Made by a program: the position numbers and the translations under genes
NCBI RefSeq assembly: GCF_000703085.1
Contig: NZ_JNLL01000001.1
Location: forward strand, 1,426,001-1,490,000
Direction: 5' to 3'
Length of the DNA stretch: 64,000 bases
Source: Persephonella sp. KM09-Lau-8
GTDB taxonomy: Bacteria; Aquificota; Aquificia; Aquificales; Hydrogenothermaceae
Shown: positions 60,574-64,000 of the stretch, piece by piece
Layout of the letters: every line of letters starts with the position of its first letter
Position numbering within the stretch: position 1 is the first letter of the stretch
Notes under the pieces: model-generated
Databases searched by the model: none
What the model was told of the DNA's origin: nothing
Seen by the model: the letters and a program-made list of their open reading frames with translations, nothing else

Positions 60574-61578
60574 TTAATGATACTCATCTATAATTTCAAT
60601 ATACCTTTTAAACCTCTCATAAGCTTTGCTGGATTTTAGGGTTTCTGTGGATATTTGTTTTGCAGTGTCTAAATCATCTGTTAAGCCATAAGCCATAATT
60701 AGAATTGCTGCTGTTAAGATGGCAAAAGGGGTATGGTTCTGGTCTTTATTTTTTAGTATATCAAGGCAGACTTTTGCATTTTCTTCAGGGGATATTTTTC
60801 TTAGGATGAACTCTTTATTAATACCTTCAGGGTAAATTTTAATTTCCTTATCATTTAAATGTAAGATAGTTTCATGGTTAGGAAACGGCTCTACGCCACC
60901 TTCAAGGGCTTTGAATACAGTTATCTTTTCTATACCTACATATTTAGCAAGTTCTGTATATTTCTGAATATACGGAGGGTGAGATACTCCTGTAATTACC
61001 TTATCTGTTCCAAATGGGTTCAGCATACGTTCCATCGTGTTGTGGTATGTCCTCAGTCCAAATTCCTTTCTTTTTGGTAATAAATTGAACAATTTTTGTG
61101 CAAATAACCTCTGGTGTACAAATCCAAATCCTACCTCCTCAAGAGTTTTAACTACAGTATCCAGATTATCAGGGATCCTCGCCCCCATATATTCAAGTAT
61201 CTGATGATAGGTAATTCCATATTTAGAAGGGATATTTTCTGCTCCATGTCCTGCCAAATAAGCTCCTGAAGCTGCTGCAATAAATATCGCTGCAGGAAGA
61301 ACATGCACAGACCTGTTTTTCCCATCATAGTTTATTGCTATATCCAGAGGTTTTATGTCGGTTTTTATACTGAGCATATATTCCCTATGTGCATCGATAA
61401 AACCTTTGAGCTCCTCTACTGACGCATATTTTATCCTTTCAGCTGCCCAAAAGGCTCCAATCTGTAGGTCTGTTGCCTTTCCCTCTATGATTAATTTTTC
61501 AGCATTGTAAGCTTCCTGTTGAGAAAGGTCTTTTAATCTTTTCTTTCCTGTGCCTACAACTTTCAGATATTCAATCAT
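60574..61578 (-). CDS. TrpD2/YbiB-like phosphoribosyltransferase-fold protein
   Basis: 334 residues from the ATG at 61578, which has AAGGAG upstream; an in-frame ATG lies at 61668. The fold is that of anthranilate phosphoribosyltransferase (LSQQEAYNAEKLIIEGKATDLQIGAFWAAERIKYAS, DIAINYDGKNRSVHVLPAAIFIAAASGAYLAGHGAENIPSKYG) but the TrpD motifs KHGNRS and GTGGD are changed (KNRS, HGAE). TrpD2 proteins such as YbiB bind DNA instead of making tryptophan. The call follows that family; substrate activity is not shown. Confidence 0.72.
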   Translation of the reverse strand: MIEYLKVVGTGKKRLKDLSQQEAYNAEKLIIEGKATDLQIGAFWAAERIKYASVEELKGFIDAHREYMLSIKTDIKPLDIAINYDGKNRSVHVLPAAIFIAAASGAYLAGHGAENIPSKYGITYHQILEYMGARIPDNLDTVVKTLEEVGFGFVHQRLFAQKLFNLLPKRKEFGLRTYHNTMERMLNPFGTDKVITGVSHPPYIQKYTELAKYVGIEKITVFKALEGGVEPFPNHETILHLNDKEIKIYPEGINKEFILRKISPEENAKVCLDILKNKDQNHTPFAILTAAILIMAYGLTDDLDTAKQISTETLKSSKAYERFKRYIEIIDEYH

Positions 61579-61686
61579 TACTATTTCTCCTTGCACAAAT
61601 TTTGTGAAAATCCACTCATTTGATTTTACTATAAAAAATTTAGAAAAGCTTTGTTTTTCAAGGTTCATCTAAAATTTAATTTTTTT

Positions 61687-61702
61687 TGGCATGGTTCTTG
61701 AA
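61687..61702 (+). promoter_or_regulatory. Possible sigma-54 promoter of nirA
   Basis: TGGCAT-GGTTC-TTGAA has the GG and the 10-base spacing of a -24/-12 promoter; the -12 dinucleotide is GA instead of GC. It is 36 bases ahead of the nirA start. Sigma-54 control of nitrogen assimilation genes is well known, so it deserves a look. Confidence 0.35.
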
Positions 61703-61737
61703 AATATATCAACTAAAAAAGCCCAAAAGGAAAAAAA

Positions 61738-63645
61738 ATGAAAAAACTCCTCAAAATTTCTCAGGAAAGAAACAAAAGAATAAATAAAATAGAAAAGCTG
61801 AAACAGGAACACACTCCACAAGAAGCATGGGAAAAACTTGAGTATTACGCACAGCATGGATTTTCTTCCATTCCTGAGCATGATTTGAACTATTTCTTTA
61901 AATGTTTTGGGATTTTTTACAGACCTGCAACTCCAGAAAGATTTATGCTGAGGGTTAGAATTCCAGGGGGAAAATTAAACTATCAGCAGGCGAAAAAATT
62001 AGGAGAAGTAGCAAAGCAATACGGAAATGACTATATAGACCTTACAACCAGAATGCAGGTTGAACTGCGTTATATAAGGATTGAGGATATTCCTACTGTT
62101 TTAAAGGAACTTGAAAGTGTTGGAATAACAACTTTTCAGACAGGAGTGGATAACTTTAGAAATATAGTTCAAGACCCGTTAGATGGGGTAGCCTTTGATA
62201 ATGTAATAGAAACATGGGATATTCTTCTTAACATTCAAAAGATTTTCCTGAAAAATCCAGAATGGATATGCCAGCTACCAAGGAAGTTTAACATTGGAAT
62301 ATCTGGCTCATACTCCAATAGATGCAATATTTACGGACATGATGCCTGCTTTGTTTTAGCAGAAAAAGATGGGATATTCGGTTTTAACGTATATCTGGGA
62401 GGGAAAGTAGGAGCTATTGCCAGGCCTGCAGGGGTGTTTTTGACTGGGGGGGAAGTCCCCCTCTTTTTTAAAGCATTAGCCAGAGTTTTCAAAAAATATG
62501 GTTTCAAAGATAGCCGAAACAAAAACAGGCTTAAATATATGATTGATGCTGTTGGAATGGAAGAGATTATAGATGCAGTTAAACATGAAGCTGGTAGAGA
62601 ATTTGAAAAAGCAGGAAAAACCTTAACAGAAATGGAGGGAGGGGAAAAAACAGGAAAAGTTCAGCTGAAAGACGGGACATTTGCCATGCATATGGTTGTC
62701 CCGTCTGGAATTTTTTCGGGAACAGCTATGATAGAGGCTGCAGAAGCTTCAAAGGAATTTGGAAATGGAGAAATAAGACTTACAGTTGCACAAAATCTTT
62801 ACATACTTGGCGTTCCAGAGGAAAATATCTCTAAACTTTTATCCCTTCCTATTTACCAAAAATATAAAAATATAAACTCCCCTTATTTCAACGATGTAAT
62901 AGCCTGTGCAGGAACAGAGCACTGTCCATTTGGGGTTATTCCCAATAAACCGGATGCAATAGAAGTAGCAGAGTATCTAACTCAAAACTATCCTGCTGAC
63001 CCTTCAGATACAAAAATCAGAATGTACTGGTCTGCATGCCAAAAAGGCTGCGGTATTCATGGAAATGGAGATATAGGTTTTGTAGGGGTAAAGTTTAAAA
63101 AAGATGGAGAAACAACTGTTGGTGTTGATATGTATTATGGTGGGACAATGACCGGGGAGCAGGAGGAAGGGAAGCTTTTAATAAAAGCTATTCCTTTACC
63201 AGAAGTTAAATATTATGTTGAAGAGCTTGTCCAGGAATATCTACGCCTCCAAAAGCCCAAAGAAAGTTTCGAGAAATTTTACAGAAGAGTTTTATCAAAA
63301 ATATCAAAAGAAGCTCTTAGATTTTTGATAGTTTTCAACAATCTAATGAAAAACAAAAATATCAGACTGGAAATAAACGATATTCTCCTAAATAAATCCA
63401 GTGAAGAAGAAGAAATTTTTGCCTTTGGATACCAGCTTTACAGAAAACTCACAGAAAAAGCTCCTTATACAAGACCGGATTTACTTCAGATTTACGACGA
63501 GCCTGAACCAGAAAAACCATCAAAATTAAATCCAGAAATATCAAAGGAATTTAGCGAAATAATCCTCAAAATGATAACTAAAAAACCAGAAAAAAGATAC
63601 AAGGTTTTTACTGAAATAGAGGAAGACCTTAAAAAGATAGTATAA
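61738..63645 (+). CDS. nirA: Ferredoxin-dependent assimilatory nitrite (or sulfite) reductase
   Basis: 635 residues. The two-repeat siroheme reductase fold is complete: FYRPATPERFMLRVRIPGGKLN, RMQVELRYIRIEDIPTVL, and the Fe4S4-siroheme cysteines ACAGTEHC (Cys393, Cys399) and ACQKGC (Cys434, Cys438). The N-terminal 40 residues and a helical C-terminus of about 110 are longer than typical. The transporter gene just after it resembles NarK/NasA, so nitrite for assimilation is the likely substrate. Siroheme could be made with the enzyme at 54.5 kb. Confidence 0.85.
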   Translation: MKKLLKISQERNKRINKIEKLKQEHTPQEAWEKLEYYAQHGFSSIPEHDLNYFFKCFGIFYRPATPERFMLRVRIPGGKLNYQQAKKLGEVAKQYGNDYIDLTTRMQVELRYIRIEDIPTVLKELESVGITTFQTGVDNFRNIVQDPLDGVAFDNVIETWDILLNIQKIFLKNPEWICQLPRKFNIGISGSYSNRCNIYGHDACFVLAEKDGIFGFNVYLGGKVGAIARPAGVFLTGGEVPLFFKALARVFKKYGFKDSRNKNRLKYMIDAVGMEEIIDAVKHEAGREFEKAGKTLTEMEGGEKTGKVQLKDGTFAMHMVVPSGIFSGTAMIEAAEASKEFGNGEIRLTVAQNLYILGVPEENISKLLSLPIYQKYKNINSPYFNDVIACAGTEHCPFGVIPNKPDAIEVAEYLTQNYPADPSDTKIRMYWSACQKGCGIHGNGDIGFVGVKFKKDGETTVGVDMYYGGTMTGEQEEGKLLIKAIPLPEVKYYVEELVQEYLRLQKPKESFEKFYRRVLSKISKEALRFLIVFNNLMKNKNIRLEINDILLNKSSEEEEIFAFGYQLYRKLTEKAPYTRPDLLQIYDEPEPEKPSKLNPEISKEFSEIILKMITKKPEKRYKVFTEIEEDLKKIV

Positions 63646-63658
63646 GGAGGCCATTTTA

Positions 63659-64000
63659 ATGCATAAAAAGATTGAATACCAAGGGAAAGTTATTGAGATT
63701 ACAGGTAATCCTCAGATAGGGCTTATAATGGCAACCTGGGGATTTTTTATAGGATTTGCAGCAGTTTCCCTTTATGGTCCTGTTGCAAAAAATCTTAAAG
63801 AAATTCTAGGATTGTCCGGTTTCTTAATGGGGTTACTGGTTGCTGCACCAAACCTTACAGGTTCACTCCTTAGAATACCATTTGCAGCATGGGTTGATAA
63901 GGTGGGTGGTAAAATTCCACTTGCTACACTGTTAATCCTCGCTGTAATCGGAATGGGAGGGCTATCAACACTTTTATATCTGTATTATCCAAATCTTGAG
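63659..64000 (+). CDS. MFS nitrate/nitrite transporter (NarK/NasA-like), N-terminal part
   Basis: 114 codons, cut by the window end. The start has AAGGAGG upstream, partly in the nirA stop. The first membrane spans (GLIMATWGFFIGFAAVSLYGPVAKNLKEILGLSGFLMGLLVAAPNLTGSLLRIPFAAWVDKVGGKIPLATLLIL) match the nitrate/nitrite porter group of the MFS, with the Arg in span 2 (LLRIPF) that binds nitrate. It is co-transcribed with nirA, giving a nitrogen assimilation operon that continues outside. Confidence 0.85.
   Translation, partial: MHKKIEYQGKVIEITGNPQIGLIMATWGFFIGFAAVSLYGPVAKNLKEILGLSGFLMGLLVAAPNLTGSLLRIPFAAWVDKVGGKIPLATLLILAVIGMGGLSTLLYLYYPNLE

Noticed and set aside
61579-61668. Longer start for the TrpD2-like protein
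   Set aside because: The 30 extra residues do not fit the family, and AAGGAG lies just ahead of the ATG at 61578.
1-64000. CRISPR arrays, rRNA genes, intact insertion sequences or a replication origin
   Set aside because: I looked for evenly spaced repeats, rRNA cores, transposase motifs and DnaA-box clusters and saw none.

Overview
The window is AT-rich DNA from a thermophilic, hydrogen-oxidising, Gram-negative bacterium. It most resembles the Aquificota, family Hydrogenothermaceae (Persephonella or Sulfurihydrogenibium-like). The clues are lipid A genes (lpxA, lpxI), LolA, a membrane-bound and a soluble [NiFe] hydrogenase with a full hyp set, a TtuA/TtuB-like tRNA thiolation pair typical of thermophiles, a fumarate reductase/succinate dehydrogenase gene followed by an HdrB-like gene, and a NirA-type nitrite reductase. 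The assignment is inferred from gene content only.

Layout. 1-4.7 kb: end of a fumarate/succinate iron-sulfur operon, an ArsR regulator with thioredoxin, lpxA-lpxI, two unknown genes and tRNA-Leu(CAA). 4.8-11.9 kb: an accessory stretch next to the tRNA, with mobile-element-like debris, a tightly packed five-gene cassette of unknown membrane and coiled-coil proteins, a DUF4143-type ATPase behind twin perfect palindromes, and a frame-disrupted membrane protein. 11.9-35.5 kb: hydrogenase territory, mostly on the minus strand. It holds a hyp operon (hypC, D, E, A, F) threaded with four toxin-antitoxin modules; a divergent fifth module; a Tat-exported hydrogenase with its cytochrome b, protease and a degenerate HypF paralogue; and a soluble hydrogenase whose subunit genes are separated by a sixth module. 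It ends with a TetR-family regulator, hypB and an ECF-type nickel importer (cbiM/N/Q/O type). 35.5-48 kb: c-di-GMP and two-component signalling proteins, a GT39 glycosyltransferase, MscS, a D-2-hydroxyacid dehydrogenase and a HATPase-GNAT/STAS/NUDIX operon. 48-56 kb: TtuB-TtuA, thioredoxin-TPR, LolA, a cupin, LepA, a siroheme enzyme and a HAD hydrolase. 56-60 kb: an McrBC-like restriction cassette. 60-64 kb: a HEMAH-motif metalloprotease-like protein, a TrpD2-like protein, nirA and the start of an MFS nitrate/nitrite transporter.

How it works together. The importer supplies nickel. HypA/HypB insert it, and HypC/D/E/F build the Fe(CN)2CO centre. The protease finishes the exported large subunit, and the b-type cytochrome passes electrons to the quinone pool. 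The strongest regulatory signal is an 18-bp palindrome, AATGAAT-N4-ATTCATT, present exactly four times at the promoters of hypC, the exported hydrogenase, hypB and the nickel importer. It overlaps promoter elements in each case, which suggests one repressor regulon; the TetR-family gene inside the cluster is the natural candidate. Other points worth attention are the toxin-antitoxin modules placed in hyp operon junctions, the HypF paralogue that has lost its catalytic motifs, the hairpin that could hide the tetR ribosome binding site, and the unknown five-gene cassette.
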